Source: Methyloprofundus sp. (GTDB taxonomy: Bacteria > Pseudomonadota > Gammaproteobacteria > Methylococcales > Methylomonadaceae). From it: DNA of 15,349 nt. The stretch lies in the NCBI GenBank assembly GCA_013138555.1, contig WTCN01000305.1:1-15349 (forward strand), written 5' to 3'. Both the position numbers and the translations under genes were made by a program. Positions 1 to 7,496 of the stretch are shown here, in pieces (position 1 is the stretch's first letter; the number at the start of each line of letters is the position of its first letter). The notes below the pieces were generated by a model. The model was not told the DNA's origin, ran no database searches, and was given only the letters and a program-made list of their open reading frames with translations.

Positions 1-708
1 AGGCTTTTAGAGGATAGCCAACGGCTTATTGAGCAGTTACAGGCATTCAGTCCTGATGATATAAAAAGCCTGATGGGGATTAGTGAAAAACTATCTGAGC
101 TTAATTATCAGCGTTTTCAGGACTGGAGCCAAAACGATGCAGTTGCACAATGCCCTGCATTATTTGCCTTTCAGGGGGATGTTTACCAAGGCCTGGCTGC
201 TGATACTTTAACAGTGGATGAAATTGAGTATAGCCAGCAGCATTTACGTATTTTATCGGGACTCTATGGTTTATTGTGCCCGCTGGATTTAATGCAAGCC
301 TACCGTTTAGAGATGGGAACTAAGCTGGCTAATGAACGCGGGGCTAATTTGTATGCTTTCTGGGGGGATAAAATATCGACGTTAATAAAAGCAGATATGC
401 CGGACCAGGAAGCCTCCGAATTAGTTAATTTAGCGTCTAATGAATATTTTAAAGCGGTTAAACCGAAGTTAATGGATACCCAGATAATTACCCCCGTTTT
501 TAAAGACTTTAAAAATGGGCAATATAAAATCATTAGTTTTTATGCTAAAAAAGCGCGTGGAATGATGGTTAATTATGCCATTAAGCATCATATTACCCAG
601 GCTGAAGAATTGAAAAACTTTACGAGTGCAGGATATCGCTATGCTGATGAGTTATCTGATGCAAAACAATGGGTGTTTATTCGGGATGAGTTGAGTACAT
701 TAGTATAA
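1..708 (+). CDS. yaaA: Peroxide stress protein YaaA (UPF0246/DUF328), 5' end cut by window edge
   Basis: The reading frame is open from base 1, so the gene begins upstream of the window. An internal ATG at 73 is not the real start, because residues before it (LLEDSQRLIEQL) match the family. The visible 235 residues compare with about 258 in Escherichia coli YaaA, so roughly the first 25 are missing. Family landmarks in order are the GDVYQGL segment, QQHLRILSGLYG, LDLMQAYRLEMGTKL, FWGDKI, NLASNEYFKAVKP and KIISFYAKKARG. In E. coli the protein is induced by hydrogen peroxide and limits intracellular free iron and oxidative DNA damage; family members have been reported to bind DNA. The gene converges on the minus-strand gene ending at 761, with a palindromic repeat between them. 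The family assignment is secure; the role here is inferred from homology. Confidence 0.95.
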   Translation, partial: RLLEDSQRLIEQLQAFSPDDIKSLMGISEKLSELNYQRFQDWSQNDAVAQCPALFAFQGDVYQGLAADTLTVDEIEYSQQHLRILSGLYGLLCPLDLMQAYRLEMGTKLANERGANLYAFWGDKISTLIKADMPDQEASELVNLASNEYFKAVKPKLMDTQIITPVFKDFKNGQYKIISFYAKKARGMMVNYAIKHHITQAEELKNFTSAGYRYADELSDAKQWVFIRDELSTLV

Positions 709-714
709 AATTCG

Positions 715-743
715 GTAGGGTGGGCAACGCTTTTCTGCCCACC
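715..743 (+). repeat. REP-like palindrome with GTAG head, copy 1
   Basis: GTAG (715-718) is followed directly by an 8-bp perfect stem, GGTGGGCA (719-726) with TGCCCACC (736-743), around a 9-base loop. A tetranucleotide GTAG at the foot of a palindrome is the hallmark of REP elements mobilised by REP-associated tyrosine transposases (RAYTs). No such transposase is in this window. The element sits between the convergent ends of yaaA and the minus-strand unknown gene, so it may also act as a two-way terminator or mRNA 3' stabiliser, although no clean T-tract follows it. A near-identical inverted copy lies at 4606-4636, matching at 28 of 31 positions. Confidence 0.75.
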
Positions 744-760
744 GTTCTGTTATACACAAA

Positions 761-1378
761 CTATAAATGAAAATGAAAATTTCCCGCACCACATGACTTT
801 TGTAAGGTTGCCACGATCCTGTCTGCATCAGCCACAGACTCATTTGGACCTTTGATATAGCTGGGCATTTTGTCTTTACCATAGTGATAACGTGACCAGC
901 ATAAGCCTAATTTTTGCTCACCAAAAATTGTTTTCAGGGCGTGATAATCCTTATGGCTACTAAACCCGAGGTCTTTAGCATACTGCACTGCACCCTCAAT
1001 TAATTTATTAGCACAGGCAGGTTTGATTTTAGTGAAGGAATAACCGCCATGTGATTCAATAATACCAGGCTTAAATACTTTTTCATATTCAGGTAGGGGC
1101 ATCGTTTTAAACAATACCTTTTTTACCCCTAAACAAAAGACATCAACAATAAAGGAACCTACAATAACTTCACCGTTAGGGGATAGTCGTGTTATAAGAA
1201 TATTGCCTATGCCTGATTCAAATAAATTGTTAGGCATTAAGCATTCATAAAAAGGGCTTTCCAGATAAGGCTTTATTTTTTCAAGTAAGAGTTGAGAAGA
1301 GTTTGATTTAGCCTGAGAGTTACGTTTCTGTTTTTTCTGCTTTGCTTTCTTTTGTTTTTGTTGTTCTGTTAAGGCCAT
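761..1378 (-). CDS. Conserved protein of unknown function, lysine-rich N-terminus
   Basis: This 205-residue protein has no function I can name. Residues 5-19 are very rich in lysine and glutamine (QQKQKKAKQKKQKR), probably a disordered basic tail that could bind nucleic acid. A compact domain follows with the segments YECLMPNNLFESGIGNILI (about 44-62), a central stretch ending FIVDVFCLGVKKVLF (about 76-90), and GAVQYAKDLGF (about 129-139). It resembles a conserved bacterial family that I recall only as uncharacterised, built around a hydrophobic 'VD.FCLGVK' core. No signal peptide or membrane segment is visible. The C-terminus ends in FHFHL. It lies 145 bases downstream of hoxY and has its own promoter-like sequence, so it need not belong to the hox operon. 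The ATG at 1378 has only a weak ribosome site (CTGGAT). Confidence 0.8.
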   Translation of the reverse strand: MALTEQQKQKKAKQKKQKRNSQAKSNSSQLLLEKIKPYLESPFYECLMPNNLFESGIGNILITRLSPNGEVIVGSFIVDVFCLGVKKVLFKTMPLPEYEKVFKPGIIESHGGYSFTKIKPACANKLIEGAVQYAKDLGFSSHKDYHALKTIFGEQKLGLCWSRYHYGKDKMPSYIKGPNESVADADRIVATLQKSCGAGNFHFHL

Positions 1379-1411
1379 TGATGATCCAGAGTAATTATTA
1401 ATTTACTGGCA

Positions 1412-1441
1412 ATAATACTATATAAAAATCAAAAGTGTAAA
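1412..1441 (-). promoter_or_regulatory. Candidate sigma-70 promoter for the unknown gene
   Basis: On the minus strand a -35-like TTTACA (1441-1436) and a -10-like TATTAT (1417-1412) are separated by 18 bases, 33 bases before the ATG at 1378. Both hexamers match the consensus at most positions. The surroundings are AT-rich, so a chance match is possible. Confidence 0.4.
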
Positions 1442-1491
1442 AATGAATTTCTGAATTCAAATCATAAGTGCATACCTCAGTCTTGCATAGG

Positions 1492-1525
1492 CGAAGCTGA
1501 AGCTTTGCTTCCTGCTTACGAAGCT
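1492..1525. repeat. Short hairpin and direct repeat just after hoxY
   Basis: GAAGC (1499-1503) and GCTTC (1507-1511) form a tight 5-bp hairpin. CGAAGCT occurs twice, at 1492-1498 and 1519-1525; the second copy overlaps the hoxY stop codon. It lies where hoxH would normally begin. No T-tract follows on the minus strand, so I do not call it a terminator. Confidence 0.35.
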
Positions 1526-2063
1526 AATCAAAATGTATCAATTCATAGGGCAGACTCGGCTCCCGGCCCGCGATAATATCACTTAAAAAAGTCCAAAATA
1601 CATCACCGGAAGGAGGGCATCCCGGCAGGTAATAATCCACTTTTACAATTTCATGAATCGGGTAGACTTTATCAAGTAATAAAGGTAACTCAGGATCACT
1701 GGGGATTTGTGCATTCTCTATCCCGATACCATCTCTATAGGATTCATTGAGGCAGTCTTCCAGTGGAATATGGTTGCGCAGGGCGGGTAAGCCACCGTTA
1801 ATGGCACAAGCACCTACTGCCACTAATATTTTGCAATTTTTACGAAATTCACGCAGTACATGGACATTTTCAGAGTTACATACTCCCCCTTCAATCAGGC
1901 CTATATCGCAAGGATTGCAATGTTCTATATCAGTAATCGGTGAGCGGTCAAATTCGACATGCTTTGCGAGTTCCAGCATGCGCTCATCAATATCTAATAA
2001 AGACATATGGCAGCCAAAACAGCCTGCCAGTGAGGTGGTGGCAAGCTTTAGTTTATCAGCCAT
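1524..2063 (-). CDS. hoxY: NAD-reducing [NiFe]-hydrogenase small subunit HoxY
   Basis: This 179-residue protein is the small hydrogenase subunit of the cytoplasmic, bidirectional NAD-linked group 3d enzyme. It carries the single proximal [4Fe-4S] cluster that takes electrons from the NiFe site of HoxH. The four expected ligands are all present: Cys15 and Cys18 (AGCFGCHMSLLD), Cys86 (GACAINGG) and Cys149 (LPGCPPSGD). There is no Tat signal, as expected for a soluble cytoplasmic enzyme, and the length is typical of short HoxY proteins. Its start overlaps the end of hoxU by 8 bases and a GGAG ribosome site lies upstream, which suggests translational coupling. The usual next gene, hoxH, is absent; a gene of unknown function follows after 145 bases. 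Confidence 0.93.
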   Translation of the reverse strand: MADKLKLATTSLAGCFGCHMSLLDIDERMLELAKHVEFDRSPITDIEHCNPCDIGLIEGGVCNSENVHVLREFRKNCKILVAVGACAINGGLPALRNHIPLEDCLNESYRDGIGIENAQIPSDPELPLLLDKVYPIHEIVKVDYYLPGCPPSGDVFWTFLSDIIAGREPSLPYELIHFD

Positions 2064-2772
2064 GATCTTTGCTCTCCTCAGCTAAAGAAACTTCATCAAT
2101 TTTCTGCTGGTCATATATGCGCTGACCTATAGGGACTTGATACCCAGTGCCTTTAATCAGGATTGCACCTGTCGGGCAGATATGCGCTGCACAGTCATTA
2201 ATATCAATATCGCTGTCTTTTAACTGCCCACTTTTAGAATTGATGATCAGGCGTTTGTTGATGCCACGTCCACTGATAGCAAAAACGTTTTTATTGTCTT
2301 TCTCCTGACTGGCACGGACACATAAATTGCAAAAAATACAGCGGTTATGATCAATTAAAATCTCCGGGTGCGAGGCATCCATTTCTCGATTGGCAAAAAA
2401 GTGTGGGAAATGGTTATCATGCATTTTTAGATAATAGGCCACGGCTTGTAATTGGCAGTTGCCTGTTTTTTCGCAAGAAGGACAAAAATGATTGCCCTCG
2501 ACAAATAACATCTGGGTGATGCGTAGTCGATCTTGTTCCAGATCAGCACTGTGATTTTGAATATCCTGACCTTCCATTGCCGGAAAAGTACAGGCAGAGC
2601 AATTTCTGCCATTGACTTTGACAGTACATAATTTACAACTGCCATGTGGCTGATAGTCTGGATTATGACATAAGTGGGGGATATAAATATCGGCGGAAAT
2701 TGCGGCATCCATAATGGTTTGGCCTGCTTCAAAAGGGACTTCCTGACCGTCAATTGTGATTGTTTTGTGCAT
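2056..2772 (-). CDS. hoxU: NAD-reducing hydrogenase diaphorase subunit HoxU
   Basis: This 238-residue iron-sulfur subunit is homologous to the N-terminal part of NuoG of respiratory complex I. In the HoxFU diaphorase it wires the FMN of HoxF to the hydrogenase small subunit. An N-terminal plant-type [2Fe-2S] domain has Cys35, Cys46, Cys49 and Cys61. A His-Cys3 [4Fe-4S] site follows in NHFCPSCEKTGNCQLQ (His95, Cys97, Cys100, Cys106). A ferredoxin-like site comes next with Cys145, Cys148, Cys151 and Cys199 (ICPTGAI); Cys194 is an extra cysteine. The layout matches HoxU of Cupriavidus necator. The gene starts one base after the hoxF stop, with a GGAAGA ribosome site inside the end of hoxF, and overlaps hoxY by 8 bases, so the three genes are one transcript. 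Confidence 0.94.
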   Translation of the reverse strand: MHKTITIDGQEVPFEAGQTIMDAAISADIYIPHLCHNPDYQPHGSCKLCTVKVNGRNCSACTFPAMEGQDIQNHSADLEQDRLRITQMLFVEGNHFCPSCEKTGNCQLQAVAYYLKMHDNHFPHFFANREMDASHPEILIDHNRCIFCNLCVRASQEKDNKNVFAISGRGINKRLIINSKSGQLKDSDIDINDCAAHICPTGAILIKGTGYQVPIGQRIYDQQKIDEVSLAEESKDHG

Positions 2773-2773
2773 C

Positions 2774-4555
2774 TTAATCTTCCTCCACTTGAGTCAGGTG
2801 TGCGCCGGCATCATCCCGGTTTGCTAAGTGCCTAGCAGTCTCTAATGAGGCATCTAAATCAAATCCTGGCTCATAGCTAATGTCTTTTAGTTTCTCTGCA
2901 TAGCGTTCCGGGTAACGCTGTAACGTTGATAAAATCGGGTTGGCGGCGGTTTGTCCCAGGCCGCAATGGCTGTTATTTTTGACTAATTGGCAGAGCTCTT
3001 CTAATGCGACGATATCACCCGCAGAGCCATGACCCTCTGTTATTTTGTCTAGCTGTTTTTTTAATAAAGAGGTGCCGACGCGGCAAGGGGTACAGAAGCC
3101 ACAACTTTCATGGGCAAAAAAATGGGTGAAGTTTTTGACAATATCCAGAATATTGCGTGACTGATTAAAAATAATAAACGAGCCACCCGTAGCAAGATCT
3201 TCGAATGCCAGCTTACGCTGGCTTTCTTTAATATCAATAAAGGTGCCGGAAGGACCGCCCACCTGTATGCCTAGAACATCGTAGGCACCACAATCGTTTA
3301 AGACTTGTGCTACTGTGACACCAAAAGCATATTCGTAAATACCAGGCTTGGCACAGTCACCGCTGATACTGAGTATTTTTGTCCCTTGCGATTGTTCAGT
3401 ACCCACATCAGCAAACCATTGTCCGCCATGCACTGCTATTTTTGTGCTTGCTAAAAAAGTTTCAACATTATTGACTACCGTGGGTTTATTCAAATAACCT
3501 TGAGAAACGGGGTAGGGAGGGCGGTTTCTGGGAATGCCGCGTTTTCCTTCCAGAGACTCTATCAGGGCAGATTCTTCACCGCAAATATAAGCGCCACAGC
3601 CCAGGCGGATTTCAATATCAAAGTTGATACCTTGGTTGAGGATATTATTGCCTAATAAAGCGGATTCGCGTCGTTCTTGTAAAATAGCTTGTAATTTTTC
3701 ATATAAATGTAGATATTCACCGCGTAGATATAAGAAGCCTTGTTCTGCACCAATAATACTGGCACAGACAGTCATGCCCTCAAATACCTGGTGTGCATAT
3801 GAGTTTAAGATAACTCTGTCTTTAAAGGTGCCTGGTTCGCCTTCGTCGGCATTGCAGACGACATAGCGTTCAGTCTCCGGCTCTGCAGCACAAAAACGCC
3901 ATTTCATTGCGGTTTTAAATCCGGCTCCACCCCGGCCACGTAAGCCGGAAATATCAATTTCTGCCAGTGTGTTCTGTGCTCCTCTCTGGAAATGTGCTTT
4001 TAAAGCATCGCCTGGCTTTATGGGAGCTTGCAGTAATAGTCCTGCTTGATAAATATTATCGCTAACCGCAAAAAACTCAGCTGGCCATTGTTTTACTGGT
4101 GTGTGTTGTTCAATGAGTTTAATGATAGCATCGATTCGTGGCCGGTCCAGACGGGTTAATGCATAGCCATTAACTATCCCGGCAGGTCCCTGGTCACACA
4201 TGCCAGTGCAGGAAGTATTATTTAAGCTGACGAGACCATCGCTACGTAATTCACCAATTTTTAGCTTTAACTGGCTGGCAAAGTAAAACATAAGATTCTG
4301 TTTGCCTAGCATACGGTCGGTAATTGAGTCGCTGAGCAGTATGTCGTACTTGCCTGTTGGTGTCGTGTGTAGAAAGCTATAGAACTCAATAACGCTAATA
4401 ATCTGGGTGCGTGGGAGTTTGAGTGCGGTAGCGAGTATTTCTATTGTTGCGGCTGAAATATGCTGATATTCAGCCTGGATATCGCGTAGTATAGCGAGCA
4501 ATCGGACGGGGGCGGCTTCATGTTTGTCAATGATAGTCTGGATAAACGCTTGCAT
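2774..4555 (-). CDS. hoxF: NAD-reducing hydrogenase diaphorase subunit HoxF (HoxE-HoxF fusion type)
   Basis: This 593-residue flavoprotein is the NAD(H)-binding diaphorase subunit. Residues 1-150 are a NuoE/HoxE-like thioredoxin-fold domain, fused as in Cupriavidus necator HoxF (about 602 residues). Only one cysteine pair of the usual [2Fe-2S] site is seen here, Cys116 and Cys120 (SCTGMC). The pair expected near residues 73-80 is absent, so this cluster is probably not built. Residues 205-480 are the NuoF-like FMN/NAD domain, with GRGGAGF (207-213) and CNADEGEPGTFKDR (234-247). A [4Fe-4S] site has Cys485, Cys488, Cys491 and Cys531. AAGGGGA about five bases before the ATG supports the start. 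Upstream are a REP-like repeat pair and the 3' end of uvrA, so hoxF may be read from uvrA or from a promoter I cannot point to. Confidence 0.95.
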   Translation of the reverse strand: MQAFIQTIIDKHEAAPVRLLAILRDIQAEYQHISAATIEILATALKLPRTQIISVIEFYSFLHTTPTGKYDILLSDSITDRMLGKQNLMFYFASQLKLKIGELRSDGLVSLNNTSCTGMCDQGPAGIVNGYALTRLDRPRIDAIIKLIEQHTPVKQWPAEFFAVSDNIYQAGLLLQAPIKPGDALKAHFQRGAQNTLAEIDISGLRGRGGAGFKTAMKWRFCAAEPETERYVVCNADEGEPGTFKDRVILNSYAHQVFEGMTVCASIIGAEQGFLYLRGEYLHLYEKLQAILQERRESALLGNNILNQGINFDIEIRLGCGAYICGEESALIESLEGKRGIPRNRPPYPVSQGYLNKPTVVNNVETFLASTKIAVHGGQWFADVGTEQSQGTKILSISGDCAKPGIYEYAFGVTVAQVLNDCGAYDVLGIQVGGPSGTFIDIKESQRKLAFEDLATGGSFIIFNQSRNILDIVKNFTHFFAHESCGFCTPCRVGTSLLKKQLDKITEGHGSAGDIVALEELCQLVKNNSHCGLGQTAANPILSTLQRYPERYAEKLKDISYEPGFDLDASLETARHLANRDDAGAHLTQVEED

Positions 4556-4580
4556 TTTTTCCCCTTTGGCATGTAAAAGA

Positions 4581-4636
4581 TAGGGTGGAACGCTGTGCTG
4601 ATTTTTGTGGGCAAAAAAGCGTTGCCCACCCTACGG
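4581..4636 (-). repeat. REP-like inverted pair (BIME-like), copy 2
   Basis: On the minus strand GTAG (4634-4631) heads a palindrome formed by TGCCCAC (4623-4629) and GTGGGCA (4607-4613). The 31 bases 4606-4636 match the element at 713-743 at 28 positions, in inverted orientation. Next to it, on the plus strand, is a degenerate half-copy, TAGGGTGGAACGC (4581-4593). Its TAGGGTGG can also pair with CCACCCTA (4626-4633), so two alternative hairpins exist. Two inverted REPs side by side is the BIME arrangement. It occupies most of the uvrA-hoxF gap. Confidence 0.7.
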
Positions 4637-4670
4637 TTGTTGACGTTATTTTCTGCGCATCCCTAAAACC

Positions 4671-7490
4671 TTAATTAAAAAACCGTTTTAGATAATGTCC
4701 TGTATAGGATTGTTCCATTGTAGAGACTTGCTCGGGGGTGCCTTCGGCAACAACCGTTCCGCCACCACTTCCTCCTTCAGGACCGATATCAATAACCCAG
4801 TCCGCTGTTTTGATAACATCCAGATTATGCTCAATGACGATAATGGTATTACCGTGCTCGCGTAAAGTATGCAAGACATTGAGTAATTGCTGAATATCAT
4901 GAAAGTGTAAGCCTGTGGTGGGTTCATCCAGAATATATAAGGTTTTACCAGTATCGCGTTTAGACAGTTCTTTGGATAATTTTACCCGTTGTGCTTCACC
5001 GCCTGATAAAGTTGTCGCATTCTGTCCCAGGCTAATATAGCTTAAGCCAACATCTAACATAGTTTGCAGTTTACGCGCTAACACAGGCACGGGCTTAAAG
5101 AAGAGGTGAGCTTCTTCAACTGTCATATCCAACACTTCGTTAATGGTTTTGCCTTTGTAACGAATTTCCAGTGTTTCACGATTGTAGCGCTTACCTGCAC
5201 AGATATCGCAATGTACAAAAACATCAGGCAGAAAATGCATCTCTACCTTGACAACGCCATCCCCCTTGCAGGATTCACAGCGCCCACCTTTAACATTAAA
5301 ACTAAAGCGGCCAGGTGTGTAGCCACGAGAACGGGACTCGGGCGTGGCAGCAAAAAGCTCACGGATTGGGGTAAATAAACCCGTATAGGTTGCCGGGTTG
5401 GAGCGCGGTGTTCTGCCTATGGGGCTTTGATTGATATCGACGACTTTATCAATCTGCTGCAAACCATCGACTGACTGACAGGTGGCGGGTAAGGTTGTTG
5501 CGCGGTTAATCGTGCGTGCTGCATAACGATATAAAGTATCATTGACCAGTGTTGATTTTCCCGAACCTGATACACCCGTGACGCAAGTGAATAGACCAAT
5601 AGGAAAGTTAACGTCAATTTTCTTTAAATTATTGCCCTCTGCTTGGTGTACAGTAATGAGTTTATTCGCATCCCGAGGCGTGAGTTTTGTTGTGCCAGTA
5701 ATTGCCAGTTTGCCGGAAAGATATTGTCCGGTCACTGAGTCTTGGTTATTGATAATATCGTCAACTGAACCCTGGGCAACAATCTGTCCGCCATGTACAC
5801 CAGCACCAGGGCCTATATCAACGACATATTGTGCCGCACGGATCGCATCTTCATCGTGCTCTACAACAATCACTGTGTTGCCTAAGTCACGTAGTCTGAA
5901 TAATGTTTTGAGTAAACGCTCATTGTCTCGTTGGTGCAAGCCAATTGAAGGCTCGTCAAGCACATACATAACACCCACCAGACCTGCGCCAATCTGACTC
6001 GCTAGGCGGATACGCTGCGCTTCGCCACCCGATAGGGTATCTGCACTGCGATCCAGAGTAAGGTAATCCAGCCCTACATTGACTAAAAATTCCAGGCGTT
6101 GCTGAATTTCTGTGACTATTTTTTCTGCAATTTGCCCCCGCTGGCCCGGTAAATTCAGGGTTTGAAATAGCTCTAGGGCTTGCCGAATAGGTAATCTAGT
6201 AATTTCATAGAGGGGGCGAGAGTCAATAAAGACATGGCGTGCAGCGATATTTAAACGCGCTCCTGCACAGCTGGTGCAGACTTGACTCGCCTGGTATTTG
6301 GCTAATTCATCACGCACTACCTGAGAGTCGGTTTCATGATAGCGACGCTCCATATTGGCAATGATCCCTTCAAAACTATGACGTTTTTTACGCTTTTTAC
6401 CACTGCCAGTGACAAATGTGAAGTTTATTGCTTTGCGGCCACTACCATACAAGATGATATGCCGGATTTCCTCGCTCAGTTCTCTGAAGGGGGTTTCGGC
6501 ATCAAAATCATAATGCTCCGCTAGTGAGCAGATGATCTGATAATAATAAGCATTACGCCTATCCCAGCCACGCACCGCACCCGCAGCCAGGCTAAGTTCA
6601 TCATTATGTACGACCAGTTCGGGGTCAAAATTCTGTTTTACACCTAAGCCATCACAGCCTGGGCAAGCCCCTTTAGGGTTATTAAAAGAAAAAATGCGTG
6701 GTTCTAGTTCAGTAATACTATAGCCACATTGAGAGCAGGCATATTTTTCTGAAAAGATGAGTTGTTTGCTATCATTATCCATGCAAACCGCAGTAGCAAC
6801 ACCGTCAGCTATTCTTAATGCGGTTTCAAAGGACTCAGCCAGGCGCAGTTTGATATCCTCACGAATCTTAAAGCGGTCAATGATAACATCTATATTATGC
6901 TTTTTTTTGCCATCAATTTTCGGAGCTTCATCTAGCTCGTAGACTATGCCATCTATGCGTGCACGAATAAAACCCTGGGCCTGTAAATCTTCCAGTAACT
7001 GAATATGTTCGCCTTTGCGCTGATTGACTACCGGGGCTAATAGCATCCAGCGTTCACCTGCTGTCTGCTGCAGCACATGATCTACCATCTGGCTAATCGT
7101 TTGCGCCTCCAGAGATAAGCCATGTTCAGGACAGCAAGGGGTCCCTGCACGGGCATATAAAAGCCTTAAATAATCATAAATTTCGGTGATAGTACCGACA
7201 GTAGAACGAGGGTTGTGTGAGGTAGATTTCTGCTCAATAGAAATGGCAGGCGATAAGCCTTCGATATGATCGACATCCGGCTTTTCCATCATCGATAGAA
7301 ATTGACGTGCGTAGGCAGACAGGGACTCTACATAGCGGCGTTGTCCTTCAGCATAAATGGTATCAAACGCAAGTGAGGATTTACCGGAGCCGGATAAACC
7401 GGTAATAACAATTAATGCATCTCTCGGTAAATCAAGATCAATATTTTTTAGATTATGCGTTCGTGCACCGCGTATGCTAATTTTATTCAT
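4671..7490 (-). CDS. uvrA: Excinuclease ABC subunit A
   Basis: This 939-residue protein has essentially the length of E. coli UvrA (940). UvrA is the ABC-type ATPase that, as a dimer with UvrB, finds bulky DNA lesions for nucleotide excision repair in the cytoplasm. The first Walker A motif is GLSGSGKSS (31-39), and the UvrB-binding and insertion regions follow. A zinc site has Cys252, Cys255, Cys276 and Cys279. The first ABC signature is LSGGEAQRIRL, and the second Walker A is GVSGSGKST. A second zinc module has CESC and CDIC, followed by a second signature LSGGEAQ at 828 and a Walker B LDEPTTGLH. All catalytic motifs are intact. The gene starts six bases after the galU stop and has no clear ribosome site, so translation is probably coupled to galU. 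I saw no LexA-type CTG-N10-CAG box upstream of the pair. Confidence 0.97.
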   Translation of the reverse strand: MNKISIRGARTHNLKNIDLDLPRDALIVITGLSGSGKSSLAFDTIYAEGQRRYVESLSAYARQFLSMMEKPDVDHIEGLSPAISIEQKSTSHNPRSTVGTITEIYDYLRLLYARAGTPCCPEHGLSLEAQTISQMVDHVLQQTAGERWMLLAPVVNQRKGEHIQLLEDLQAQGFIRARIDGIVYELDEAPKIDGKKKHNIDVIIDRFKIREDIKLRLAESFETALRIADGVATAVCMDNDSKQLIFSEKYACSQCGYSITELEPRIFSFNNPKGACPGCDGLGVKQNFDPELVVHNDELSLAAGAVRGWDRRNAYYYQIICSLAEHYDFDAETPFRELSEEIRHIILYGSGRKAINFTFVTGSGKKRKKRHSFEGIIANMERRYHETDSQVVRDELAKYQASQVCTSCAGARLNIAARHVFIDSRPLYEITRLPIRQALELFQTLNLPGQRGQIAEKIVTEIQQRLEFLVNVGLDYLTLDRSADTLSGGEAQRIRLASQIGAGLVGVMYVLDEPSIGLHQRDNERLLKTLFRLRDLGNTVIVVEHDEDAIRAAQYVVDIGPGAGVHGGQIVAQGSVDDIINNQDSVTGQYLSGKLAITGTTKLTPRDANKLITVHQAEGNNLKKIDVNFPIGLFTCVTGVSGSGKSTLVNDTLYRYAARTINRATTLPATCQSVDGLQQIDKVVDINQSPIGRTPRSNPATYTGLFTPIRELFAATPESRSRGYTPGRFSFNVKGGRCESCKGDGVVKVEMHFLPDVFVHCDICAGKRYNRETLEIRYKGKTINEVLDMTVEEAHLFFKPVPVLARKLQTMLDVGLSYISLGQNATTLSGGEAQRVKLSKELSKRDTGKTLYILDEPTTGLHFHDIQQLLNVLHTLREHGNTIIVIEHNLDVIKTADWVIDIGPEGGSGGGTVVAEGTPEQVSTMEQSYTGHYLKRFFN

Positions 7491-7496
7491 TATAAA

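Noticed and set aside
700..882. 60-codon minus-strand frame running across the REP-like hairpin
   Set aside because: It overlaps the end of the real unknown gene in another frame and reads through the palindrome; no start signal.
2427..2753. 108-codon open frame inside hoxU on the same strand
   Set aside because: It is an alternative frame of hoxU, whose cysteine motifs all lie in the 2056-2772 frame; no homology is seen.
5542..5997. 151-codon open frame on the plus strand within uvrA
   Set aside because: It lies wholly inside the strongly supported uvrA gene in antisense, has no recognisable motifs or ribosome site, and reads like a shadow of the ABC-domain codons.
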